A stretch of 64,000 nucleotides of DNA from Alphaproteobacteria bacterium (GTDB lineage Bacteria; Pseudomonadota; Alphaproteobacteria; Reyranellales; Reyranellaceae), in assembly GCA_016869975.1 (NCBI GenBank), contig VGCZ01000002.1, positions 119,465-183,464 of the forward strand, given 5' to 3'. How positions within the stretch are numbered: the stretch's first letter is position 1; every line of letters begins with the position of its first letter. A program made the translations under genes and the position numbers. Below the pieces are notes generated by a model that was not told the DNA's origin, searched no databases, and was given only the letters and a program-made list of their open reading frames with translations. This document shows positions 23,033 to 33,270 of the stretch, one piece after another.

Positions 23033-23055
23033 TCGGCCGACAGGAGAAGAACACC

Positions 23056-23235
23056 ATGGCTATCCGCAAGATCAAGAGCAGCGCCGAGAAGCTCAAGGCG
23101 CTCGACGAGCGCATCGCCGCCGCCAAGGCCGATGCGTCCCCGGCCAAGCAGCGCCAGGCCAAGAAGATCGCCCGCTCGCGCGCCGTGCTGGCCCACAAGA
23201 CCGCCAAGGCCAAGCCGAAGGCGGCGAAGAAGTAG
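23056..23235 (+). CDS. Small, very basic Lys/Ala-rich protein
   Basis: A 59-residue open frame starting at ATG 23056 with AGGAGA seven to eight bases upstream, 23 bp after the acyl-CoA synthetase. It starts MAIRKIKSSAEKL and ends AKPKAAKK. About a third of residues are Lys or Arg, and there are almost no acidic residues in the tail. The composition resembles small histone-H1-like or nucleic-acid-binding proteins. I do not recognise a family. The good ribosome binding site, the downstream perfect hairpin at 23283 and the coding-like composition support a real gene. Confidence 0.7.
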   Translation: MAIRKIKSSAEKLKALDERIAAAKADASPAKQRQAKKIARSRAVLAHKTAKAKPKAAKK

Positions 23236-23282
23236 CTGGGAGTGCCGGCGCGCTAGGTCTCGCCTGTACAGAATTTGGACCT

Positions 23283-23305
23283 ACCTTCCCCCTCCGGGGG
23301 AAGGT
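23283..23305. terminator. Bidirectional terminator hairpin (CCTTCCCCC repeat)
   Basis: A perfect 10-bp stem, ACCTTCCCCC / GGGGGAAGGT, with a TCC loop. It sits between the convergent small basic gene and the GNAT gene. It belongs to the palindromic repeat family also found at 44107, 40454 and 57329. Confidence 0.7.
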
Positions 23306-23329
23306 AAGACCAAGTCGCTGCCTTGGGCT

Positions 23330-23854
23330 TCACACCGACATGATCATTCGTTGCGTCGAGGGCGAGAAGCCGAACGCTTCGTAGAAGCGGATCGCCTCGG
23401 TGTTGAAGCTGTGGGCCACGAGTTCGACATGGGTGGCGCGGCGTTGGCGAGCCCATTCGACGCAGGCCGCCAGCAGGCGTCGGCCGACGCGGCGGCGGCG
23501 ATGGCGTTCGAGCACCACCAGCGTGTCGATCTCGACGACCACCCGCGGCACGGCGCCGGTGAATTCCGACGGCGGGCGGATCAGCAGCACGGCCAGCCCG
23601 GCCAGGCCGTCCGCCGACGCGGCTACCAGCATGTTCGATGCCGGCCCGCACAGAATGCGTTCGACATGCGCGGGCGAGCGTGCCGGGCCGTCGAATTCCT
23701 GGAAGATGTCGGGTCGCGCCGCGCGGTGCAGCGCGTCGATCTCGGCGAACAGCGCGTTCATGCCGTCGTAGTCGCGCGGCGATCCGGCGCGAATGGTGAT
23801 CGGCAGCGATGGCAACGCCGCCGTGTCGGTATCCTCGATCTGTTCCGCGAGCAT
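23330..23854 (-). CDS. GNAT family N-acetyltransferase
   Basis: A 174-residue acetyltransferase. The segment VEIDTLVVLERHRRRRVGRR includes the acetyl-CoA-binding R-R-x-G-R loop. HVELVAHSFNTEAIRFYEAFGF is the C-terminal GNAT motif. There is no signal peptide. The substrate is not apparent. The gene is preceded on its own strand by a promoter, a 16-codon leader peptide with Trp-Tyr-Phe and a terminator hairpin (separate entries). Expression is therefore probably controlled by aromatic amino acid or charged-tRNA supply. Confidence 0.88.
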   Translation of the reverse strand: MLAEQIEDTDTAALPSLPITIRAGSPRDYDGMNALFAEIDALHRAARPDIFQEFDGPARSPAHVERILCGPASNMLVAASADGLAGLAVLLIRPPSEFTGAVPRVVVEIDTLVVLERHRRRRVGRRLLAACVEWARQRRATHVELVAHSFNTEAIRFYEAFGFSPSTQRMIMSV

Positions 23855-23915
23855 GGTGCTCTCCTCCGGGCGCGGTGTCTGCCGCCCGCGGGCCCGGAGG
23901 TGAGGTGTTGAAACA

Positions 23916-23944
23916 ACAAAGCCGCCGGACCGCGGCGGCTTTGT
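23916..23944 (-). terminator. Attenuator terminator upstream of the GNAT gene
   Basis: A perfect 11-bp stem, ACAAAGCCGCC / GGCGGCTTTGT, with a 7-nt loop. On the minus strand it is followed by TTGTTTC, giving a broken U-rich tail. It lies between the leader peptide stop (23969) and the GNAT start (23854). GGCGGC at 23963-23968 on the minus strand could pair with the 5' arm GCCGCC to form an antiterminator. Confidence 0.72.
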
Positions 23945-23968
23945 CTGGTCGTGACCGAACGCGCCGCC

Positions 23969-24019
23969 CTATGGGAGCGACGTAAAATACCAGCGCGAGG
24001 CGATGGAGCGTCCATTCAT
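23969..24019 (-). CDS. Leader peptide with consecutive Trp-Tyr-Phe codons
   Basis: A 16-codon frame, MNGRSIASRWYFTSLP, ends at TAG 23969. Its ATG is within about two bases of the start predicted from the promoter at 24028-24056, so the mRNA would be essentially leaderless. The trp leader of rhizobia is likewise translated from a start codon at the 5' end of the RNA. The W-Y-F run followed by a terminator is typical of ribosome-dependent attenuation. Inferred from arrangement; no homologue was searched. Confidence 0.6.
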   Translation of the reverse strand: MNGRSIASRWYFTSLP

Positions 24020-24027
24020 GGGGCGAT

Positions 24028-24056
24028 TCTATACAGGGCCGCGCTATGCTGGTCAA
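24028..24056 (-). promoter_or_regulatory. Sigma70-type promoter for leader peptide and GNAT gene
   Basis: TTGACC (-35, 24051-24056) and TATAGA (-10, 24028-24033) are separated by exactly 17 bp on the minus strand. The predicted transcription start is near 24021, next to the leader ATG at 24019. Spacing and both boxes are close to consensus. Confidence 0.65.
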
Positions 24057-24076
24057 CGACATCACGGGAATCAGGC

Positions 24077-24988
24077 ATGCGCATCGGTATCGACCTCGGC
24101 GGCACCAAGATCGAAGGCATCGTGCTCGGACCATCCGGCGCGGAGATCGCGCGCGAGCGTGTCGACACCCCGCAAGGTCCCTACGACGACACGATCGAGG
24201 CGATCCGCGCGCTGGTTGATCGACTCGAGCGGTCGGCCGGCCGGCGCTGCAGCGTCGGCGTGGCGACGCCCGGCGCGATCTCGCCGGCCACCGGCCTGAT
24301 CAAGAACGCCAACTCGGTGCGGCTCAACGGCCGCCCGCTCGATGCCGATCTCGCCCGCGCGCTCGGCCGGCCGGTGCGGCTGGCCAACGACGCCAACTGC
24401 TTCGCGGTGTCGGAAGCCGCCGATGGCGCAGCGGCCGGCGCCGCGGTGGTATTCGGCGTCATCCTCGGCACCGGCGTCGGCGGCGGCGTGGTGATCGATG
24501 GCCGTCCGCTGACCGGCCTGCACGCCATCGCGGGCGAATGGGGGCACAACCCGCTGCCGACGCCGCATGATGACGAGCGCCCGGGCGATTCCTGTTATTG
24601 CGGTCGGCAGGGCTGCGTCGAGACCTGGATCAGCGGCCCCACCCTCTCCCGTCAATTCGAACGACTGAGCGGCCGCAGCCTGCGCCCCACCGAGATCGCC
24701 CAGGCGGCCGAGGCCAGTGACCCGCAAGCGGCAGCGATGATGGAGCGTTACTGCGATCGCCTGGCGCGCGCTCTGGGCGGCGTCATCAACCTGATCGACC
24801 CTGATGCCATCGTACTCGGCGGCGGCCTGTCGCTTATCGCCCTGCTCTACCGCCGGGTTCCGGAGCTCTGGCGGCAGAGCGTCTTCAGCGAACCCGGCCA
24901 TATCCGCACACGTCTGTTGCCGCCCCGGCACGGCGACTCCAGCGGCGTGCGCGGCGCGGCGTGGCTTTGGCCAGCCGACCCTGGATGA
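24077..24988 (+). CDS. ROK family sugar kinase (fructokinase-like)
   Basis: A 303-residue ROK protein without the DNA-binding domain of NagC-like repressors. It begins with the ATP-binding MRIGIDLGGTKIEGIVL. It has the ROK signature with zinc ligands, GEWGHNPLP followed by CYCGRQGCVETWISGP, and a closing DPDAIVLGGGLS. It phosphorylates a hexose, most likely fructose, N-acetylglucosamine or glucose. The ATG at 24077 is chosen because it directly precedes the nucleotide loop. Its upstream region is shared with the divergent GNAT leader promoter. Confidence 0.88.
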   Translation: MRIGIDLGGTKIEGIVLGPSGAEIARERVDTPQGPYDDTIEAIRALVDRLERSAGRRCSVGVATPGAISPATGLIKNANSVRLNGRPLDADLARALGRPVRLANDANCFAVSEAADGAAAGAAVVFGVILGTGVGGGVVIDGRPLTGLHAIAGEWGHNPLPTPHDDERPGDSCYCGRQGCVETWISGPTLSRQFERLSGRSLRPTEIAQAAEASDPQAAAMMERYCDRLARALGGVINLIDPDAIVLGGGLSLIALLYRRVPELWRQSVFSEPGHIRTRLLPPRHGDSSGVRGAAWLWPADPG

Positions 24989-25056
24989 TTCATTGCGGTC
25001 CGCTTCGATCCTGCCCTAGGCTCCCTGCGCCTCGATATCCCGAAGGATCAAGCGAT

Positions 25057-28233
<3,177 letters not shown>

Positions 28234-28242
28234 GGGCGCGGC

Positions 28243-29430
28243 ATGTGGCGTCAGCCATCGGGCTTTTGGCTTCTGTTCGTCACCGACCTGATCGTCCGCG
28301 CGGGCTATCAGATGGCCAAGAGCCCGGTGCTGCCGCTGCTGGCGGCGTCGCTGGGCGCCAACAAGGTCACGATCGGCGCCATCGTCGGCGTGTCGACGCT
28401 CACCGGCACGGTGTTCAAGCCGTTTGTCGGCGCGCTGTCGGATCGCTGGGGGCGCAAGATCTGGTTCTTCACCGCGCTCCTGCTGTTCGCCGGCTTTCCG
28501 TTCCTCTACCGCTTCATCGAGACACCCGACCAACTGATGTTGCTGCGCATCATCCATGGTTCGGCGACGGCGATCTTCGGGCCGGTGACTCTGGCGATCG
28601 TCGCTGAGCTTGGCCGCGACAACCGCGCGACGCGGCTGGGCATTTATGAGATGGCGCGCGGCGCCGGCCATATGATCGGACCCGCCGCCGCCGGGTTGCT
28701 GCTCGCGGTCAGCGACGTGTCGACCGTCTTCACCGTCGTCGGCCTGCTGAGCTGCGCGGCGATGGTGCCGGCGGTGTTCGTGCCGTTCGACTCCAGCACA
28801 ATCGAGCCGGTCAGGCGACCCAGCCTTCCGCGCCAGCTCGCCGACGGCTTCCGCCATGCCGTCGGCCGCGCCGAGATCTGGGGCGTCGGCGCGCTGGAGT
28901 TCGCCGTCTACGGCTCGCTGTACTCGCTCAAGGCATTCCTGCCGATCTTCGCGCTCCAGGCAGGCTACGGCGTGTGGGCCGCCGGCCTGTTCTTCACCCT
29001 GCAGGAGGGCGCGCATCTGCTGGTACGGCCTGTCGGTGGACGTACCGCCGATCGCCACGGCGCCACGCCGGCGATCGCGATTGGCATGCTCGCCATTGGC
29101 AGCGCGCTGATCCTGCTACCCTATGCGCCCACCGCCACCACGCTGCTCATCCTCGCGGTGCTGGTCGGCGTCGGTCAGGGATTCACCTTCCCGGCCACGG
29201 TGTCGGTGATCAGCAACACCATCGCCGCCGATCACATCGGCCTCGGGCTCGGCGTCTATGGCGCGCTGCGCAATCTCGGCAAGGTGGCCGGCCCTGTGGC
29301 CATCGGCGCGCTGCTGGAATTCCTGCCGGCCAAGCTGGTGTTCCCCGGCCTCGGCGCCACGGCGCTGGTGATCTGCGTCGCGTTGGCCGTCGGCTACGTC
29401 CAACGCCGGCGGTTACGGCTGGGATCCTGA
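28243..29430 (+). CDS. Major facilitator superfamily transporter
   Basis: A 395-residue membrane protein with about twelve hydrophobic segments. The cytoplasmic loop signature GALSDRWGRKIWF, between helices 2 and 3, is the MFS motif A. A second-half equivalent is VRPVGGRTADRHG. It starts ten bases after the BNR protein stop and is probably cotranscribed. Its substrate is not evident; the order suggests drug or metabolite export rather than sugar uptake. Confidence 0.88.
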   Translation: MWRQPSGFWLLFVTDLIVRAGYQMAKSPVLPLLAASLGANKVTIGAIVGVSTLTGTVFKPFVGALSDRWGRKIWFFTALLLFAGFPFLYRFIETPDQLMLLRIIHGSATAIFGPVTLAIVAELGRDNRATRLGIYEMARGAGHMIGPAAAGLLLAVSDVSTVFTVVGLLSCAAMVPAVFVPFDSSTIEPVRRPSLPRQLADGFRHAVGRAEIWGVGALEFAVYGSLYSLKAFLPIFALQAGYGVWAAGLFFTLQEGAHLLVRPVGGRTADRHGATPAIAIGMLAIGSALILLPYAPTATTLLILAVLVGVGQGFTFPATVSVISNTIAADHIGLGLGVYGALRNLGKVAGPVAIGALLEFLPAKLVFPGLGATALVICVALAVGYVQRRRLRLGS

Positions 29431-29437
29431 TCGGCCC

Positions 29438-30244
29438 TCAGCACTTTGGCATCGCCACTTTCTCGATGCGTTCGATGACATACTCGAAGCGCAGTGGACC
29501 CGCCGTCTGCACGCCGAGGATCTCGACGCCATTGTCGAGCATCGCCGCGCCCCAGGTGTGCGACGGCTCCATCGCGTCCTGTTCCTTGCTGTCGAAGAAC
29601 GACATGTGCATGTAGAACGGCTCACGGCCGGCGACGAGGTCGCTGTCGCCCGGCGGTGGCGGCAGTTCGCGCGCCCGGCGCGGCGCGATGCCGATGATGC
29701 CGGTCATGCGATAGGGCGGCTCGGCCTTCTCGCCGATGAACACTTTGTACTCGAAGCCGTCGCGCCCGACCTTGCGGTCGGCGATGCCCTTGGCCAGCGC
29801 GGCCATCGGAAACAGCGTATCGGCCGGCAGGGCGACCGTGCGGGTCGCCGGCGACGTGAACTTGGCCTCGCCTTCGCCGCCGTCTTTCAGCTCGGCGCTG
29901 CCACGAATCACCGGTCGCGTCGCGCCATCGTGCTTGCTGCGCGTCTCGAAGCGATAGCGCTTGCCGTCGAGTGACTCCGATCCGCCCCAGGTCTGCTCGA
30001 GACGGAAATCCTGGCCGCCGCCCGAGGCGGTCAGATCCATATGCTGGCGCCACTCCAACCCATCGCAGGTGCGCGTAAGCTCGTAGGCTATCGTGCCCGA
30101 GGCGTTGAGCGGCAGCGTGCCGGCGGCGACGGGCGCCGGGCGGATTTTGTAGAGCGCGCGATGTGGCACGAGGTCCTGAACCTGCGCCATCGCCGGCCAG
30201 GACAGCGCGCAGGCGGCGACCAGCGCGCCGAAGATACGAGCCAT
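29438..30244 (-). CDS. EipB-like cell envelope integrity protein (DUF1849), copy 2
   Basis: A 268-residue periplasmic protein. The ATG at 30244 overlaps the stop of the upstream paralogue (TGATG) and is preferred to the ATG six bases earlier. The signal peptide ends near AMAQ. DUF1849/EipB features include LVPHRALYKI, ASGTIAYELTRTCDG, a C-terminal RFEYVIERI and a terminal Cys. In Brucella, EipB is a periplasmic beta-spiral protein needed for envelope integrity. It converges on the MFS gene, seven bases between stops. Confidence 0.85.
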   Translation of the reverse strand: MARIFGALVAACALSWPAMAQVQDLVPHRALYKIRPAPVAAGTLPLNASGTIAYELTRTCDGLEWRQHMDLTASGGGQDFRLEQTWGGSESLDGKRYRFETRSKHDGATRPVIRGSAELKDGGEGEAKFTSPATRTVALPADTLFPMAALAKGIADRKVGRDGFEYKVFIGEKAEPPYRMTGIIGIAPRRARELPPPPGDSDLVAGREPFYMHMSFFDSKEQDAMEPSHTWGAAMLDNGVEILGVQTAGPLRFEYVIERIEKVAMPKC

Positions 30245-31071
30245 CAGCATCGCGGGCGCGGCAACGCGTCGATGCGCTGCAGCCTCGCGTTGATGGCGAG
30301 GTCGCCGTAGTCCAGGACCATCGAACGCGCCACGCCGTTGGCTTGCAGCTCCATCGACACCTCGTACTCGGGTTGCCCCTCCTGGTCGTTGGCGGCGTAG
30401 AACGCCAGCCGGACCGACCAGGCCTGCTGGTTGCGCAGCAGCGCGAGATCGCCTCGCGGCGTCGGCGACAACTGCCGGCGCGGCGACGGGCCGATCACCG
30501 CGTTGACCTTGAACGCGCCGTCGAGCCGCGCGCCATCGAACAGACTGTAGGACTTCACCGTCTCGCCGGCGCGCGCGTCGTCGATCAGGCGCGAGAGGTG
30601 CTGCACCGGGAAGATCGTGCCCTGCGGCAACGGGAATTCGCGCTCTTCCGGCTGGGTGAAGCGCGCCTTGCCGGTGCCATCGGCCGACAGATCGGCGATG
30701 CCGCGCAACTCGTCCTCAAGCTCGCCGTTCTGTGCGTTGCGCACGCTGAACTGCAAATTCGTGCCATCCTTGCTCTCGAGGCTGGCGAAGGTCGAGTCGG
30801 TGGTGAACTCGTCGCTGTCGGTGCGCAGGAAGGTGAGCTGGATGCGCTGCTTGGTCTCCCAGGATTCGCAGGCGTCGACCGTCTCGAGGATCATGGTGCC
30901 GCGCACGTCGACGACACCGCTCGAGCGCTTGGCGGTGCTCAGGCGCATCTCGTAGGTCGCGCGGTGCGCCACAAGGTCGGCCGCCGGCGCATTGCCGGCG
31001 AGCATGGCCACTGCGGCGCCGGCGATCACGCCACCGCCGAGCGTCCGACAAATTGTGGTAAGAAAAGACAC
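30244..31071 (-). CDS. EipB-like cell envelope integrity protein (DUF1849), copy 1
   Basis: A second DUF1849 protein, about 275 residues if started at GTG 31071. The frame is open to 32034, but that part is antisense to the dehydrogenase gene. The chosen start gives a signal peptide ending in NAPAAD, followed by LVAHRATYEMRL and VRGTMILETVDACESW, matching the paralogue's LVPHRALYKI and ASGTIAYELTRTCDG. It ends in RPRC, so both copies end in Cys. The start codon is uncertain. It is tightly coupled to copy 2. Confidence 0.78.
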   Translation of the reverse strand: MSFLTTICRTLGGGVIAGAAVAMLAGNAPAADLVAHRATYEMRLSTAKRSSGVVDVRGTMILETVDACESWETKQRIQLTFLRTDSDEFTTDSTFASLESKDGTNLQFSVRNAQNGELEDELRGIADLSADGTGKARFTQPEEREFPLPQGTIFPVQHLSRLIDDARAGETVKSYSLFDGARLDGAFKVNAVIGPSPRRQLSPTPRGDLALLRNQQAWSVRLAFYAANDQEGQPEYEVSMELQANGVARSMVLDYGDLAINARLQRIDALPRPRC

Positions 31072-31170
31072 TCCGAACGCCGGATGTTGGGGGCTGCGCC
31101 GAAAAGGCAGCCTAGACCACCATCGCCAAAAGTCGAGTCGCAACACGCCGCAGGGGAGATATGAAGTATC

Positions 31171-32145
31171 ATGATCCACAGGAAACCACGCGTATTGGCG
31201 ACCCGGCTGTTTCCACCTGCAGTCGAGGCCCGGCTGGCCGCCGGCTTCGACGCCATTCTGAACCCCGATGATCATGTCCGGGACGGGACAACAGTCGCCA
31301 AGCTGGCGGAGGGCTGCGACGGCGTGATGTGCGCCGCGGGCGATCCGCTGGGTGCGGCGACCATCGACGCGCTGCCCGCCTCGGTGAAGATCATCGCCAC
31401 CTTCTCCGTCGGCTACGAGCATGTCGACGTCGCCGCCGCGGCGCGCCGTGGCATCGTTGTGACCAACACCCCCGACGTGCTCACCGACGCTACCGCCGAC
31501 ATCGCGTTGCTCTGCATGTTGGGCGCCGCGCGCCGGGCGCAAGAGGCCGAAGCCGTGCTGCGCCAGCGCCGTTGGACGGGCTGGGCGCCGACCCAGTTCA
31601 TGGGCACGCACCTCGGGGGCAAGCGTCTGGGCATCTTCGGCATGGGCCGCATCGGCCAAGCGACCGCCGACCGGGCGCGCGCCTTCGGTATGGACATCCA
31701 CTACTGCAACCGCTCGCGCCTGCCGGCAGCGCAGGAAAAGGGCGCGACGTTCCACGCCGATGCGGAGGCGATGCTGCCGCTCTGCCATTTCCTGTCGATC
31801 AACGCGCCGATGACCCCAGCGACACGCAAGTGGCTCGACGCTCGACGGATCGCGCTGCTGCCCGACGGCGCGATCGTGGTGAACACGGCGCGCGGCGGCG
31901 TGGTCGACGACGAGGCGCTGATCGCCGCGCTCAAGAGCGGAAAACTGGCGGCCGCGGGCCTCGATGTCTTCGACGGCGAGCCGCGCATCCATGACGGCTA
32001 CTACAGCGCGCCCAACACCTTCCTGCTGCCGCATCTCGGCTCGGGCACGATCGAAACCCGCAACGCCATGGGATTCAAGGCCTTGGACAACCTTGAAGCG
32101 CTGCTGTTGCGCGGCGAGCGGCCGCCCAACCTGGTGGGCGCCTAA
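31171..32145 (+). CDS. D-isomer-specific 2-hydroxyacid dehydrogenase (glyoxylate/hydroxypyruvate reductase-like)
   Basis: A 324-residue NAD(P)-dependent enzyme. The Rossmann loop GMGRIG is at residues 157-162. The catalytic triad is visible: R241 in NTARGGVVD, E270 in FDGEP and H288 in LLPHLGSGT. The H-L-G-S-G form is common in glyoxylate/hydroxypyruvate reductases. It reduces glyoxylate or hydroxypyruvate to the D-hydroxyacid. It is divergent from the EipB pair, and its last four bases overlap the 3' end of the convergent lipoprotein gene. Confidence 0.9.
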   Translation: MIHRKPRVLATRLFPPAVEARLAAGFDAILNPDDHVRDGTTVAKLAEGCDGVMCAAGDPLGAATIDALPASVKIIATFSVGYEHVDVAAAARRGIVVTNTPDVLTDATADIALLCMLGAARRAQEAEAVLRQRRWTGWAPTQFMGTHLGGKRLGIFGMGRIGQATADRARAFGMDIHYCNRSRLPAAQEKGATFHADAEAMLPLCHFLSINAPMTPATRKWLDARRIALLPDGAIVVNTARGGVVDDEALIAALKSGKLAAAGLDVFDGEPRIHDGYYSAPNTFLLPHLGSGTIETRNAMGFKALDNLEALLLRGERPPNLVGA

Positions 32146-32669
32146 CGCCGAGGCTTGAGACGAGAACCCGCCGCCGCGACTCCAGCCCCCTCAGGTGTCG
32201 GCGCGACGGCGGGTTGACCGGCTGAGCCGAAGCGTGCCTCGCCAGGCACGGAAGCGGCGGCGGTCATCGGATTGGGCGGAGCGTCGAGGACCGGCGGCTT
32301 GTGCTTCGCCAGGGTCTGTCGGGCTTCATCGCCAGTCAGCAGTTCTCCGCCATCGCCGGCGGAGCGAACGACCTCTGTGCCGCTCTCGCCGTTGGAACGG
32401 AACGGCGCATTGGGGTCGACATTGTAGGGGTCGGGGGCCCCCACGGGTCGGTCCTTGCACAGGGGACCACCGCGCACGATGGCGCGAAAGGCGCCGCAGT
32501 CGCGCTGGGTGTTCATCGACACAAGGTGATCGGTGCTCGACTTGCCGGTGGCGACAAGGAGACCGCCATCGGCCGCGTAGCTGCCCACCGCCACAGCGAC
32601 CGGCAGGGCGCAGCCAGGCAGAAAGCCTGTTATGCCGATCAGCAGGGCCGCAGTGAGGGTAAATTTCAT
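32142..32669 (-). CDS. Hypothetical lipoprotein
   Basis: A 175-residue protein. A hydrophobic N-terminus ends in GFLPGC, an acceptable though not ideal lipobox with Cys20. A short glycine-rich hydrophobic stretch follows (VAVAVGSYAADGGLLVATG). The rest is polar, Pro- and Ala-rich and probably disordered. I recognise no domain. A strongly AT-rich 70-bp segment precedes it, in marked contrast to the rest of the window. Confidence 0.65.
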   Translation of the reverse strand: MKFTLTAALLIGITGFLPGCALPVAVAVGSYAADGGLLVATGKSSTDHLVSMNTQRDCGAFRAIVRGGPLCKDRPVGAPDPYNVDPNAPFRSNGESGTEVVRSAGDGGELLTGDEARQTLAKHKPPVLDAPPNPMTAAASVPGEARFGSAGQPAVAPTPEGAGVAAAGSRLKPRR

Positions 32670-32687
32670 TATTAGTTTAAGACTCTT

Positions 32688-32708
32688 ATATATTTAATTG
32701 AAATATAT
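32688..32708. promoter_or_regulatory. AT-rich inverted repeat upstream of the lipoprotein gene
   Basis: ATATATTT-AATTG-AAATATAT is a perfect 8-bp inverted repeat with a 5-bp spacer, 19 bp upstream of the lipoprotein ATG. It lies in a roughly 70-bp segment that is almost entirely A and T. It could be an operator, a promoter element or a nucleoid-protein site. Confidence 0.35.
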
Positions 32709-32738
32709 CATTAAATACAAAATTCATCAACAATAATC

Positions 32739-33269
32739 TCAAGGCGTGGCTCTGACGAAGCGCCGATAGCAGTCCAGCAGATGTCCCCCAGCCTGTTTGC
32801 TGCCTTCGAGCGACACCCGATAGCTCTCGCCGCTCGGGAAGCCGATGCGCAGCCATTCGCCACCGCGCATCTGCTCCAGCAGGCGCTGCGCGTTGGCGTC
32901 GAAACGAGCCTCGACGAACACGGTGTCCGAGGCGGTGGGCGAACGCCGGGCGATCACCTCCCAAGGGCCATGGCGATCGATCCGCAGATGGATGGCGGCG
33001 CTGGTGCTCGCGGGAATTCGCCACTGGGAGTTCTGCAGGACCAGGCGCTGGACGTCGCCGGGCGCGATGGCGTAGGCCACGCCCGAGCCCTCGCCGATAT
33101 TGCTCATCAGGCACTGCACCGGGCCGGTGAAGCCGGCGCCGATGGCCTTGACGGTCCAGCGTCCGACCTTTGGCGCCTCCCACAGCGTGGAGGGCGCCGC
33201 CCCCTGCCCCACGGCCGACAGGCTTCCGAGCACGGCGATGAGACCCGCCATGACCGGAAGCGCGCGCAT
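32739..33269 (-). CDS. Hypothetical exported protein
   Basis: A 176-residue protein with a clear signal peptide (MRALPVMAGLIAVLGSLSAVGQGAA). The mature part has alternating beta-like segments (GRWTVKAIGAGFTG, PWEVIARRSPT, WLRIGFPSGESYRVSLEGS) and two Cys that could form a disulfide. I recognise no family. It begins two bases after the aspS stop, so it is probably transcribed with aspS. Confidence 0.7.
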   Translation of the reverse strand: MRALPVMAGLIAVLGSLSAVGQGAAPSTLWEAPKVGRWTVKAIGAGFTGPVQCLMSNIGEGSGVAYAIAPGDVQRLVLQNSQWRIPASTSAAIHLRIDRHGPWEVIARRSPTASDTVFVEARFDANAQRLLEQMRGGEWLRIGFPSGESYRVSLEGSKQAGGHLLDCYRRFVRATP

Positions 33270-33270
33270 G

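Noticed and set aside
23253..24134. 293-codon minus-strand frame over the GNAT leader region
   Set aside because: It runs out of frame through the GNAT gene and the attenuator; the 174-codon frame carries the GNAT motifs.
31072..32034. N-terminal extension of EipB copy 1
   Set aside because: It is antisense to the 2-hydroxyacid dehydrogenase; a signal peptide begins near 31071.
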